From positions 1 through 45,520 of the forward strand of contig JAFODS010000008.1 in the NCBI GenBank assembly GCA_017380575.1: DNA of 45,520 nt. The letters are read 5' to 3'. The notes under the pieces were generated by a model. That model was given only the letters and a program-made list of their open reading frames with translations, searched no databases and was not told the DNA's origin. Position 1 is the first letter of the stretch, and every line of letters begins with the position of its first letter. Origin of the DNA: Clostridia bacterium. GTDB lineage: Bacteria > Bacillota > Clostridia > Oscillospirales > Acutalibacteraceae. Positions 6,740 to 15,201 of this stretch are shown piece after piece. The position numbers were made by a program, and so were the translations under genes.

Positions 6740-9700
6740 ATGAAGAAGACCCTTTTGAAGGAAACTCTTCGCAGCATATCCGCAAACAGGTTGAGATTCC
6801 TGTCGATTATAATAATCGTCGCACTCGGAATAAGCTTTTTTATAGGCATAAAATCTTCCTCCCCGGCGATGGGATATTCTGCAAACGAGTATTTCAGAAT
6901 CAACAATCTTCTTGATATCCGTGTAACTTCAAAAATACCTTTTTCGGATGAAGATGTTGAAAAAATTAAAAATATAAATAAAGTGGATTACGTTGTCAGA
7001 TCAAAGTTTGTTGATGCTGTAGTCAGCGTTGGCGATTCAACGCTTGTTGATGTCAACGGAATGGAGCTCAGCTGTCGCATATCTTCCCTTGACGTGTCCG
7101 AAGCGAAGAAGTTCACTCAGACGGAAAAAGCTGACGATTCGTATGTGAACCGACTTGTTCTCAAAAACGGGCGTTACCCTGAAAAAGCAGGCGAATGTCT
7201 TGTTGATGCAACCGCGGTTAAAACTTATGAAAGCCTTGATATAGGCTCAGTTATCCGCGTTCCCGCTGAAGATTCTGCTGTCAGAAATTCTCTTAAAATG
7301 CAGGAATTTACCGTTGTCGGAACAGTCGATTCGCCGATGTATATTTCGACGGAAAGAGGAACAACTGATGTCGGCTCAGGTGCCCTCGGTTTCTTTGTTT
7401 ATGTCGATGAAAACGATTTTAAAACAAGTGAAACAAATGAACTGTTTGTGAAGATAACATATGATGATATATATGATAAATTTGATTCCGAGTATGAGAA
7501 TGTTGTAGATGCGATTGCAGAGGAAATAAAAACTATTTCTTCTCAATCCATTAATTCTAATCTTGCCGAAATCAAGGTTGAGTATAATACGAAGATTTTC
7601 AACAAACAGCGTGAAATCTCTGATTATGAAAAATCAAGTGCTGTTGAAATTGAAAAGAAACAGAAGGAAATCAATGATTTCAAAAAATATGTAGACAGCG
7701 AAGATGAAATTCTTGCAAAGAAAAAGGAGCAGAATGACGCGGAGATAAAGCGTCTCAAAGCTGACCTCGACGCTAAAAATACACAGCTTAATACAATTCA
7801 GTCAACCTATGACGGGAACATAAAAGCTTTTGAAAGTCAGAGCTCTGAAATAAAGGGTTACAGCGACCTTAAAAATCTTTATGATGATCTTAACGAAAAG
7901 CATACTGCGGATAAGCTGAAGCTTGACGAAAAAGAAGGCCTGATGAAGTCTGCAAAGGCTGATCTTGATGCTAAAAAATCAGCACGTGACGAGATTTCAA
8001 AAAGAAAAACTTCACGTACAAATGAAATCAATAAATTAAATTCTGAGATTGCTGATCTTAAAAAATCTAATACTCAGTTAGAAAATGATATCAGCAGATA
8101 CGAGAGTGAAACTATCCCGAATCTTGAAAATCAGATAGTTACCCTTAAAGCTCAGATTACAGAGCTTGAAAGCAAAGGCGAACTTTCTTTTTCAGAATCA
8201 ATGAGCCTGAGAAATCTCAGGGATAATCTTCGTAACAAAGAGAAGGAGCTTGAAACAGCTGAAAGCAAGGTTACCGAAAGCAAAAATAAGATTACTTCAA
8301 ATAACAGCAGTATAAAAAGCAAAACAGACTCTGCAAATGATCTGAAGACAAAAATAAAAAATGACGAAGCTGAGCTTGTTGCTGCAGAGTCGGATTTGAA
8401 TTCAGCACAGGTTTTATACGACAGTGCAAAGAAAAATTACGATGACGCGAAAACCGCTTACGATGCAGATACTGCAACGCTCAATCAATACAAGACTTCG
8501 ATGGATAAACTGACTTCAGGTCAGGCAAATCTCCTTAAACTTGCAAAGACAATTGAGGAGCAGAAAAAAGAAGTTGAATCTCTCAAGGTCAGTGTTACAC
8601 AAGCACAGATACGCTATTCACTCAAGGTAAGAAACGGTAGCCGTGAAATCCAGAAGGAACAATATGACCTGGATATTGCCAAAAACCGTTATTACACAAT
8701 TGATAATGAACTCACAGAGCTGAAGACATCTATCGAAAAGAAGAAAACTGCACTTGAAACAGACCTTAAAAAGCTGCAGAATACTCTGAATAATATCGAT
8801 AGTATTACGTGGCAGACGACTACACAGCCTCAGCTTGTCGGTCATTCCGCTTTTGAAAAGAGTATGGAAAATATTCTTTCAATGTCGGATATCTTCCCGA
8901 TAATCTTCTTTGTGACCGCAATGATTGCCTGCTTTGTTATTATGATGAAAAACGTAGAAGAGGGCAGGGGATCAATCGGTCTTCTCAAAGCCTTTGGTTA
9001 TTCGAATTTTACGATAACGGGCAAGTACACACTTTATTCTCTTCTTGCGTGGCTCAGCGGTGCATTTGTTGGCGGTGTGCTTGGCACGTGTGTTGTTCCG
9101 TCACTGGTTTATTCGATTTTTGACATTGTCTATACAGTGCCGAATGTCGGCGCACGTTTTGACCTTAAGTATATTCTTATCGGTCTTGGTGTTTCGTTTG
9201 TAACCACTATGGTTGCAACGTTGCTGGCAGTTGTGCGAGAATTGAAAATGCACCCCGCGGCACTTATGCGGCCGAGGATGATTGGTTATAACCGCCGTTC
9301 GGTTCTTGAAAGACTGCCTGATTTCTGGGACAGATTACATTACGGTATAGTATTGCTTATCCGTACAGTTATAAGAAGCAGAAAGAGGGTCGCTGTCGGC
9401 TCAATCGCAATTGCTTGCTGTACCGCACTTATCCTTTCTTCACTGGGACTTTTAAATTCTGTTACCGATGTTTCAGACTCGCAGTACGGTAAAGACGGTA
9501 TTTTCAGCTATGACGTACAGTTTGTTCTGAATGCTCAGCAGAATCCCGAGGAAAGTGCAGCTCTTGAAAACATAAAGGGCAACGAAGAAGTTGCTTCTGC
9601 GATGCTTATTTCAAATATTTCAATGACGGCTTCAAAGGATGAGAAAAAGGCTGTTTCCGAAAGCGTTCACGTAATCGTACCGAGCGAAACGGATAATCTT

Positions 9701-10489
9701 TCAAGTTACATCAACCTTGAGGTTATTGAAGGCTCTGTTGATATTTCAAAGGGCGGTGTCGTGCTTTCTGAGAAGCTTGCACAGAATATGGATATCGGAA
9801 CGGGTGATATGATTTACTTTACCGATGCGAACGAAATGATGCATCCGGTGAAAGTAATAGGAATAGTTAAAAATTACATTGAGCATTATGCTTATATGTC
9901 GGATGAAACTTTCGAAGGCACGTTCTTCTCAGCTCCGCAGTATAAATACATTATCTGCACGGTGAAGGATTATCTGACCTCTGATGAAATCTCTGCATTT
10001 ACAACCGAGTTCCTTAAAACTGAAGATATTGCCGCTGCTTCTACGGCAGAGATGATGTCGCGTATGGCAGATACGGCAATTAACCAGGTTATGTTGCTTG
10101 TTATCATATTTATACTTTCGGCTTGTCTTCTTGCGATGATCGTTATGTACACAACATCCAACGTAAACATAAGCGAAAGAACGCACGAAATTGCAAACAT
10201 CAAGGTGATCGGTTTCAGCGACGGAGAAGTGCTTCTTTATGTTATCCGTGAAAATATTATTTCCACGGCAATAGGAATGCTTATCGGACTTGTATCGGGT
10301 ATCTTCCTTCACAGTGTTCTTGTAAATCTGATTTCTGTTGAAAACGTAATGTACGGAAGCAGTATTTCGTGGTGGAGCTTCTTTGCTGCTGCGGGAATCA
10401 TAATTGCAGTTGCCTTGCTTGCGGCATTGCCGGTTCTCTTTAAAATTAACAAGGTTAAAATGGCAGAAACGCTCAAATCAATTGAATAA
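6740..10489 (+). CDS. FtsX-type ABC permease with a very long extracellular coiled coil
   Basis: A 1249-aa permease. I choose ATG 6740, 1 nt after the ATPase stop, over an in-frame ATG at 6692 that lies inside the ATPase gene. An N-terminal membrane helix (~15-37) is followed by a large outside domain, then ~residues 280-690 of nearly continuous Lys/Glu/Leu/Asn coiled coil. The first FtsX core starts near 715 (three helices to ~835), followed by another membrane helix near 895, a second outside domain, and a second FtsX core at the C-terminus (three helices to the end). FtsX cores occurring twice match the large DUF214-type permeases. The coiled coil resembles in style the arms of efflux adaptors or division hydrolase activators, so the protein may reach through the wall to a partner; that is inference. 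A terminator follows. Confidence 0.9.
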   Translation: MKKTLLKETLRSISANRLRFLSIIIIVALGISFFIGIKSSSPAMGYSANEYFRINNLLDIRVTSKIPFSDEDVEKIKNINKVDYVVRSKFVDAVVSVGDSTLVDVNGMELSCRISSLDVSEAKKFTQTEKADDSYVNRLVLKNGRYPEKAGECLVDATAVKTYESLDIGSVIRVPAEDSAVRNSLKMQEFTVVGTVDSPMYISTERGTTDVGSGALGFFVYVDENDFKTSETNELFVKITYDDIYDKFDSEYENVVDAIAEEIKTISSQSINSNLAEIKVEYNTKIFNKQREISDYEKSSAVEIEKKQKEINDFKKYVDSEDEILAKKKEQNDAEIKRLKADLDAKNTQLNTIQSTYDGNIKAFESQSSEIKGYSDLKNLYDDLNEKHTADKLKLDEKEGLMKSAKADLDAKKSARDEISKRKTSRTNEINKLNSEIADLKKSNTQLENDISRYESETIPNLENQIVTLKAQITELESKGELSFSESMSLRNLRDNLRNKEKELETAESKVTESKNKITSNNSSIKSKTDSANDLKTKIKNDEAELVAAESDLNSAQVLYDSAKKNYDDAKTAYDADTATLNQYKTSMDKLTSGQANLLKLAKTIEEQKKEVESLKVSVTQAQIRYSLKVRNGSREIQKEQYDLDIAKNRYYTIDNELTELKTSIEKKKTALETDLKKLQNTLNNIDSITWQTTTQPQLVGHSAFEKSMENILSMSDIFPIIFFVTAMIACFVIMMKNVEEGRGSIGLLKAFGYSNFTITGKYTLYSLLAWLSGAFVGGVLGTCVVPSLVYSIFDIVYTVPNVGARFDLKYILIGLGVSFVTTMVATLLAVVRELKMHPAALMRPRMIGYNRRSVLERLPDFWDRLHYGIVLLIRTVIRSRKRVAVGSIAIACCTALILSSLGLLNSVTDVSDSQYGKDGIFSYDVQFVLNAQQNPEESAALENIKGNEEVASAMLISNISMTASKDEKKAVSESVHVIVPSETDNLSSYINLEVIEGSVDISKGGVVLSEKLAQNMDIGTGDMIYFTDANEMMHPVKVIGIVKNYIEHYAYMSDETFEGTFFSAPQYKYIICTVKDYLTSDEISAFTTEFLKTEDIAAASTAEMMSRMADTAINQVMLLVIIFILSACLLAMIVMYTTSNVNISERTHEIANIKVIGFSDGEVLLYVIRENIISTAIGMLIGLVSGIFLHSVLVNLISVENVMYGSSISWWSFFAAAGIIIAVALLAALPVLFKINKVKMAETLKSIE

Positions 10490-10490
10490 G

Positions 10491-10536
10491 AATTATCTCC
10501 GATTGGCAAAATGTCAGTCGGAGAATTATTTTTTAT
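10491..10536 (+). terminator. Rho-independent terminator after the permease
   Basis: TCTCCGA (10496-10502) pairs with TCGGAGA (10518-10524), with extra inner pairs, and is followed by ATTATTTTTTA. Confidence 0.85.
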
Positions 10537-10563
10537 CAAAATGTGAATTTACGTCTTTTTTTG

Positions 10564-10592
10564 TTGCATTATAAAGCGAAATGAGGTATAAT
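10564..10592 (+). promoter_or_regulatory. SigA-type promoter upstream of miaB
   Basis: TTGCAT at 10564-10569, 17-bp spacer, TATAAT at 10587-10592. The -10 overlaps an in-frame ATG at 10581, which therefore cannot be translated from this promoter; it supports the TTG start at 10641 for miaB. Confidence 0.75.
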
Positions 10593-10640
10593 AAATCGAT
10601 TATACAATTAGGTAATGAGTATAAAGAGAGGTGTTTGTTT

Positions 10641-12071
10641 TTGGGTACAGAGAAGCATATAAAAAGCTACTTTGTTTCGGAAGAAGAGCTTGCAAAGCAA
10701 AGTGAATATGCATCCCTTGTCGGCTCGGTTTTATCATCACGTTTTACAGATAAGCCTCTCGCTTTTGTGCATACTTACGGCTGTCAGGGGAATGTTTCTG
10801 ACGGTGAGAGAATCAAGGGTATTCTTGCGTCTGTCGGTTACGGTTTCACTGAAAACGTTGAAGAGGCTGACCTTATTCTTTACAATACCTGTGCAATCCG
10901 TGAACACGCGGAGGACAGAATCTACGGTAACGTTGGTGCTATCAAAAAGCTGAAAAAGGATAATCCGAATCTCATTATTGCACTTTGCGGATGTATGATG
11001 CAGCAACAGAGAGTTGCTGAAAAAATCAAAAAGAGCTATCCGTTTGTTAATCTTGTTTTCGGTACTCACGTTATTCATAAAATTCCTGAATTGCTTTACA
11101 GGGTGCTGTGTACAGGAAAGCGAGTTTTTGAATGCGCGGACAGCGACGGTGTTATTGCCGAAAATCTTCCCGTAAGACGTGACGGCAACATCAAAGGCTG
11201 GCTTCCGATAATGTACGGTTGTAATAACTTCTGCAGTTACTGTATCGTACCTTACGTAAGAGGACGTGAAAGAAGCCGCAGACCCGAGGATGTTATTAAG
11301 GAAGCGAAAGAGCTTATCGCTATAGGCTGTAAGGACATAACTCTTCTTGGACAGAATGTTAATTCTTACGGAAAAAGCCTTGACTGCGATATTAATTTTT
11401 CAAAGCTTCTTCGTCAGATAAACAGTCTTGAAGGCGATTTTATAATCCGATTTATGACTTCGCACCCGAAGGATTGTACAAAGGAATTGCTTGATACAAT
11501 GGCGGAGTGCGAAAAGGTCGCAAAGCACCTTCATCTTCCGTTCCAGAGCGGTAACAACCGTGTTCTCAAGGAGATGAACAGGGGGTATACGAGAGAGCAG
11601 TATCTTGAGCTTGCACACTATGCACGTAAGGTTATGCCGGAACTTTCAATGACGAGTGATGTTATTGTAGGATTCCCGGGCGAAACATACGAAGAGTTTA
11701 AAGATACTCTTACCTTGATTGATGAAGTGAAATTCACTTCGCTTTATACTTTCATTTTCTCTTCAAGACCGGGTACAAAGGCTGCTTCAATGCCTGACCC
11801 TATTTCACGCGAAGAGAAGGGTGTATGGTTCAAGGAGCTGACCGATTTACAGGAAAAAATCGCAGGCGAAAGAACAGCGAAAATGAAAGGTGAAACCTTC
11901 AGGGTTCTCTGTGAAGGTTATGCTAAAGAGGGTATCCTCAACGGCAGAACGCAGGGAAATGTTATGATAGAATTCCCCGAGGTTGAGGGGAAAGAGCTTA
12001 TAGGCAAGTTCTGTGAAGTTAAAGTAACGGAACCGCTTACCTGGATAGTAAGAGGCGAGCTTGCAGAATAA
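10641..12071 (+). CDS. miaB: MiaB, tRNA-2-methylthio-N6-dimethylallyladenosine synthase
   Basis: A 476-aa radical-SAM methylthiotransferase that adds the 2-methylthio group to i6A37 of tRNAs reading U-starting codons. TTG 10641 is chosen because AAAGAGAGG sits ~8 nt upstream and a promoter -10 covers the only upstream ATG. The N-terminal methylthiotransferase domain has the three cluster cysteines (C48 in HTYGCQ, C84 in YNTCAIRE, C118 in CGCM). The radical-SAM CxxxCxxC is C194-C198-C201 (YGCNNFCSYC), then GQNVNSYG and SDVIVGFPGET. A TRAM domain closes the protein (ending ~residue 470). miaA, which makes its substrate i6A, lies in the same gene run. Confidence 0.95.
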   Translation: MGTEKHIKSYFVSEEELAKQSEYASLVGSVLSSRFTDKPLAFVHTYGCQGNVSDGERIKGILASVGYGFTENVEEADLILYNTCAIREHAEDRIYGNVGAIKKLKKDNPNLIIALCGCMMQQQRVAEKIKKSYPFVNLVFGTHVIHKIPELLYRVLCTGKRVFECADSDGVIAENLPVRRDGNIKGWLPIMYGCNNFCSYCIVPYVRGRERSRRPEDVIKEAKELIAIGCKDITLLGQNVNSYGKSLDCDINFSKLLRQINSLEGDFIIRFMTSHPKDCTKELLDTMAECEKVAKHLHLPFQSGNNRVLKEMNRGYTREQYLELAHYARKVMPELSMTSDVIVGFPGETYEEFKDTLTLIDEVKFTSLYTFIFSSRPGTKAASMPDPISREEKGVWFKELTDLQEKIAGERTAKMKGETFRVLCEGYAKEGILNGRTQGNVMIEFPEVEGKELIGKFCEVKVTEPLTWIVRGELAE

Positions 12072-12116
12072 AGGTTATAATTTTTATTATAAATATATTT
12101 TAAGGAGATTTTTAAA

Positions 12117-12533
12117 ATGGACGTAATTGAACTCACAAGACAGCTTGGTGCTGCAATTCAGAAGGACGAGCGTTATCTTGCTTTCCACGAGGCAAGAAGA
12201 GTAAACGAGGCTGACACAGACCTCAATGACCTCATCAACAAGATTCAGCTTATCCATATGTCATACCAGCACGAGGCTGCAAAGGATGACGCAAACGAAG
12301 AGAAGCTTCAGGCTTACGACAAGGAATTCTCAGAAGTTTATGCTGCAGTAATGGCAAACGAGAATATGCAGAAGTATGAAGCAGCAAGAAAGGCTGTTGA
12401 CGATATGATGAACTATCTCACACAGATTCTTGCAATGTGCGTTCAGGGTGAGGATCCTGCAACATGCGACCCTGCAGCTGCTCACGAGCATAATTGCTCA
12501 GGCGAATGCAGCTCATGCGGCGGTTGCCACTAA
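12117..12533 (+). CDS. YlbF/YmcA (RicA/RicF-like) protein with Cys-rich tail
   Basis: A 138-aa helical protein of the com_ylbF family. Residues ~1-105 match YlbF/YmcA (LTRQLGAAIQKDERYLAF...). The last 30 residues hold six cysteines and end CSGECSSCGGCH, a likely metal or Fe-S ligand set. In Bacillus subtilis RicA, RicF and RicT form a cluster-binding complex that influences RNase Y-dependent mRNA processing, and ricA is beside miaB and close to mutS-mutL; the same order here supports the assignment. The gene starts at ATG 12117 after AAGGAG. Whether it equals RicA or RicF cannot be told; no ricT is in view. Confidence 0.85.
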   Translation: MDVIELTRQLGAAIQKDERYLAFHEARRVNEADTDLNDLINKIQLIHMSYQHEAAKDDANEEKLQAYDKEFSEVYAAVMANENMQKYEAARKAVDDMMNYLTQILAMCVQGEDPATCDPAAAHEHNCSGECSSCGGCH

Positions 12534-12576
12534 TTCTTAGATTTAAGGAAGACAAAATTTACTGAGGTGAAAACAG

Positions 12577-15186
12577 ATGGCTGAAATGACGCCGATGATG
12601 AGGCAGTATCTTGAAATCAAAAAGAATTATCAGGATACGATTCTCATGTTCAGACTGGGCGATTTTTATGAGATGTTTTTTGAAGACGCGAAGACTGTAT
12701 CCCGCGAGCTTGAACTAGTTTTAACAGGCAGGGATTGCGGTCAGGAGGAGCGTGCCCCGATGTGCGGTGTGCCCTTCCACAGCGTTGATTCATACATTGC
12801 ACGCCTTGTTTCAAGAGGATATAAGGTTGCCATCTGTGAACAGACCGAAGACCCTGCAACAGCAAAGGGAATTGTAAAACGTGACGTTGTCCGTATTCTT
12901 ACTCCGGGTACTGTTATCGAAAGCAGTATGCTTGACGAATCAAAAAACAATTTCCTTTGCTCAATCTGGCTTAACGGTGCATCGGCAGGCGTCTGCTTTG
13001 CCGATGTGTCAACGGGCGAACTCAATCTTACCCAGATTAATGAGAAAAAGCCTGAAAACAAAATCGTGAATGAAATCGGCAGATATATGCCGACAGAAAT
13101 CCGTTATAATACTGAAGTAACAAAATGCGATAAAATCCGAGATTTCGTAAGAAACCGTGTTGAATGTACGGCGGACGAAATTGACTCTTCAAAAATAACG
13201 GTTGATTACAGCCGTCAGGTTATAATTAACCATTTCGGAAAAAGTCTCACCGAGCTGGGTCTTGAAGGAAGCGACGAAGCTGTCTGTGCCCTCGGTGCAA
13301 CAATCGACTACCTCACAGAGGTTCAGAAATCAGGGCTTGATAACATCAAAGAAATCGAGTTCTATTCAGACAATCAGTTTATGAAGCTTGACTTCTCGTC
13401 AAGAAGGAATCTTGAGCTTACGGAAACGATGCGTAACCGTGAAAAGCGCGGTACACTTCTGTGGGTTCTTGACAAAACAAAAACTGCAATGGGTAAACGT
13501 CTTATAAGAAGCTGGCTTGAACAGCCTCTTATGAACCTTGCAAAGATTAGCAAAAGGCACAATGCCGTTGCAGAGCTTTGTGCAGATTCACTTCTCTTGA
13601 ATAACGAAATTGAAAACATAGCAAACGTCAGCGATATGGAAAGGCTTATGGCACGAATCGTTTACGAAACTGCCAATGCCAAGGAACTCCGTGCACTTCT
13701 TGCGACAATAAGACTTCTGCCGGATATCAGATCCTGCATCTCGGGCTGTAAATCAGCTTTGCTTGAGGAAATGTGCGGAAACATCGACCTGCTTCAGGAT
13801 ATTGAAGCTCTTATTGACGGTGCTATTGACGAGGAACCTCCCTTTACCGTGCGAGAAGGCGGAATGATCAGGGACGGTTTCAACGAAGAGCTTGATTCTC
13901 TTCGTGATATTGTTAAGAACGGCAAAGGCTATATTGCAGCCGTTCAGCAGACGGAACAGGAAAAAACAGGTATCAAGAAACTTAAAATCGGTTATAACCG
14001 CGTTTTCGGTTACTATATTGAAATCCCGAATTCGTTTAAGGAGCTTGTGCCTGAAGAATATATCAGAAAACAGACTCTTGCAAACTGCGAAAGATACATA
14101 ACAAGCGAGCTCAAAGAGCTTGAGTCAAAGGTGCTCGGTGCTCAGGAAAGAATCGTCAAGCTTGAATATGAGATCTTTGTTCAGGTAAGAAACCGTGTGG
14201 CTCAGGAGCTTTACAGAATCCAGAAAACGGCTCACGCGGTTGCAACAATTGATGCACTTTGCTCTTTTGCAAATGTTGCACTTAAAAACAATTACACATG
14301 TCCGCAGATGACTGACGGACACGAAATAATCATAAAGGACGGCAGACATCCTGTTGTTGAAAAAATGGTCAAGGACACTCCGTTTGTCCCGAACGATACA
14401 ACCCTTGATTGCCGTGAAAACAGATGTGCGATTATCACCGGTCCGAATATGGCAGGTAAATCGACTTATATGCGACAGGTCGCTCTTATTGTGCTTATGG
14501 CACAGTGCGGAAGCTTTGTTCCTGCATCAAGTGCACAGATAGGCATTGTGGACAGCATCTTCACCCGTGTCGGTGCGTCGGACGACCTTGCATCGGGTCA
14601 GTCAACGTTTATGGTTGAAATGAGCGAGGTTGCAAACATTCTTTCAAATGCAACACAGAACAGCCTTCTTATCTTCGACGAAATCGGTCGAGGTACATCA
14701 ACCTTTGACGGTATGAGTATCGCACGTGCGGTGCTTGAATATTCGGCAGATGCAAAGAAGCTCGGTGCAAAAACTCTCTTTGCAACTCACTATCACGAGC
14801 TTACAGAGCTTGAAAGTGAAATCGACGGTGCAAAGAATTATAATATTGCCGTTAAAAAACGCGGTGACGATATAACATTCCTACGACGTATCGTAAGAGG
14901 CGGTGCAGACGGAAGCTACGGTATCGAGGTTGCAAAGCTTGCAGGTGTACCGAATGCCGTTGTCAACAGAGCAAAAGCAATTCTCAAAGAGCTTGAGGAA
15001 AAGGGTGTTGTAACGGTTGTAAGAACTGTTGAAGCACCGAAAGAGGATGACTTCCAGCTTTCGTTCGGCTCAAATGCAGGCAACGAAATCGTTGAAAAGT
15101 TAAAGGCTGTCGATGTCAATACATTAACTCCCATCGAAGCTTTACAGATGCTCTACGAGCTTAAAAAGGAAGCAGAAAAAATATAA
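12577..15186 (+). CDS. mutS: MutS, DNA mismatch recognition ATPase
   Basis: An 869-aa MutS of normal length. The N-terminal mismatch-reading Phe-x-Glu is present in GDFYEMFFED. The connector and lever domains follow (ELTETMRNREKRGTLLWVLD; KTAMGKRLIRSWLEQPL). The ATPase has Walker A GPNMAGKST (near residue 622), SQSTFMVEM, Walker B LLIFDEIGRGTSTFDG, and the FATHYHEL loop. The C-terminus ends in a helix-rich segment that includes EALQMLYELKKE, as in the usual dimerisation tail. ATG 12577 follows TGAGGTG. mutL starts 15 nt after it, so the two are cotranscribed. Confidence 0.97.
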   Translation: MAEMTPMMRQYLEIKKNYQDTILMFRLGDFYEMFFEDAKTVSRELELVLTGRDCGQEERAPMCGVPFHSVDSYIARLVSRGYKVAICEQTEDPATAKGIVKRDVVRILTPGTVIESSMLDESKNNFLCSIWLNGASAGVCFADVSTGELNLTQINEKKPENKIVNEIGRYMPTEIRYNTEVTKCDKIRDFVRNRVECTADEIDSSKITVDYSRQVIINHFGKSLTELGLEGSDEAVCALGATIDYLTEVQKSGLDNIKEIEFYSDNQFMKLDFSSRRNLELTETMRNREKRGTLLWVLDKTKTAMGKRLIRSWLEQPLMNLAKISKRHNAVAELCADSLLLNNEIENIANVSDMERLMARIVYETANAKELRALLATIRLLPDIRSCISGCKSALLEEMCGNIDLLQDIEALIDGAIDEEPPFTVREGGMIRDGFNEELDSLRDIVKNGKGYIAAVQQTEQEKTGIKKLKIGYNRVFGYYIEIPNSFKELVPEEYIRKQTLANCERYITSELKELESKVLGAQERIVKLEYEIFVQVRNRVAQELYRIQKTAHAVATIDALCSFANVALKNNYTCPQMTDGHEIIIKDGRHPVVEKMVKDTPFVPNDTTLDCRENRCAIITGPNMAGKSTYMRQVALIVLMAQCGSFVPASSAQIGIVDSIFTRVGASDDLASGQSTFMVEMSEVANILSNATQNSLLIFDEIGRGTSTFDGMSIARAVLEYSADAKKLGAKTLFATHYHELTELESEIDGAKNYNIAVKKRGDDITFLRRIVRGGADGSYGIEVAKLAGVPNAVVNRAKAILKELEEKGVVTVVRTVEAPKEDDFQLSFGSNAGNEIVEKLKAVDVNTLTPIEALQMLYELKKEAEKI

Positions 15187-15201
15187 AAGGACGGTGATTC
15201 A

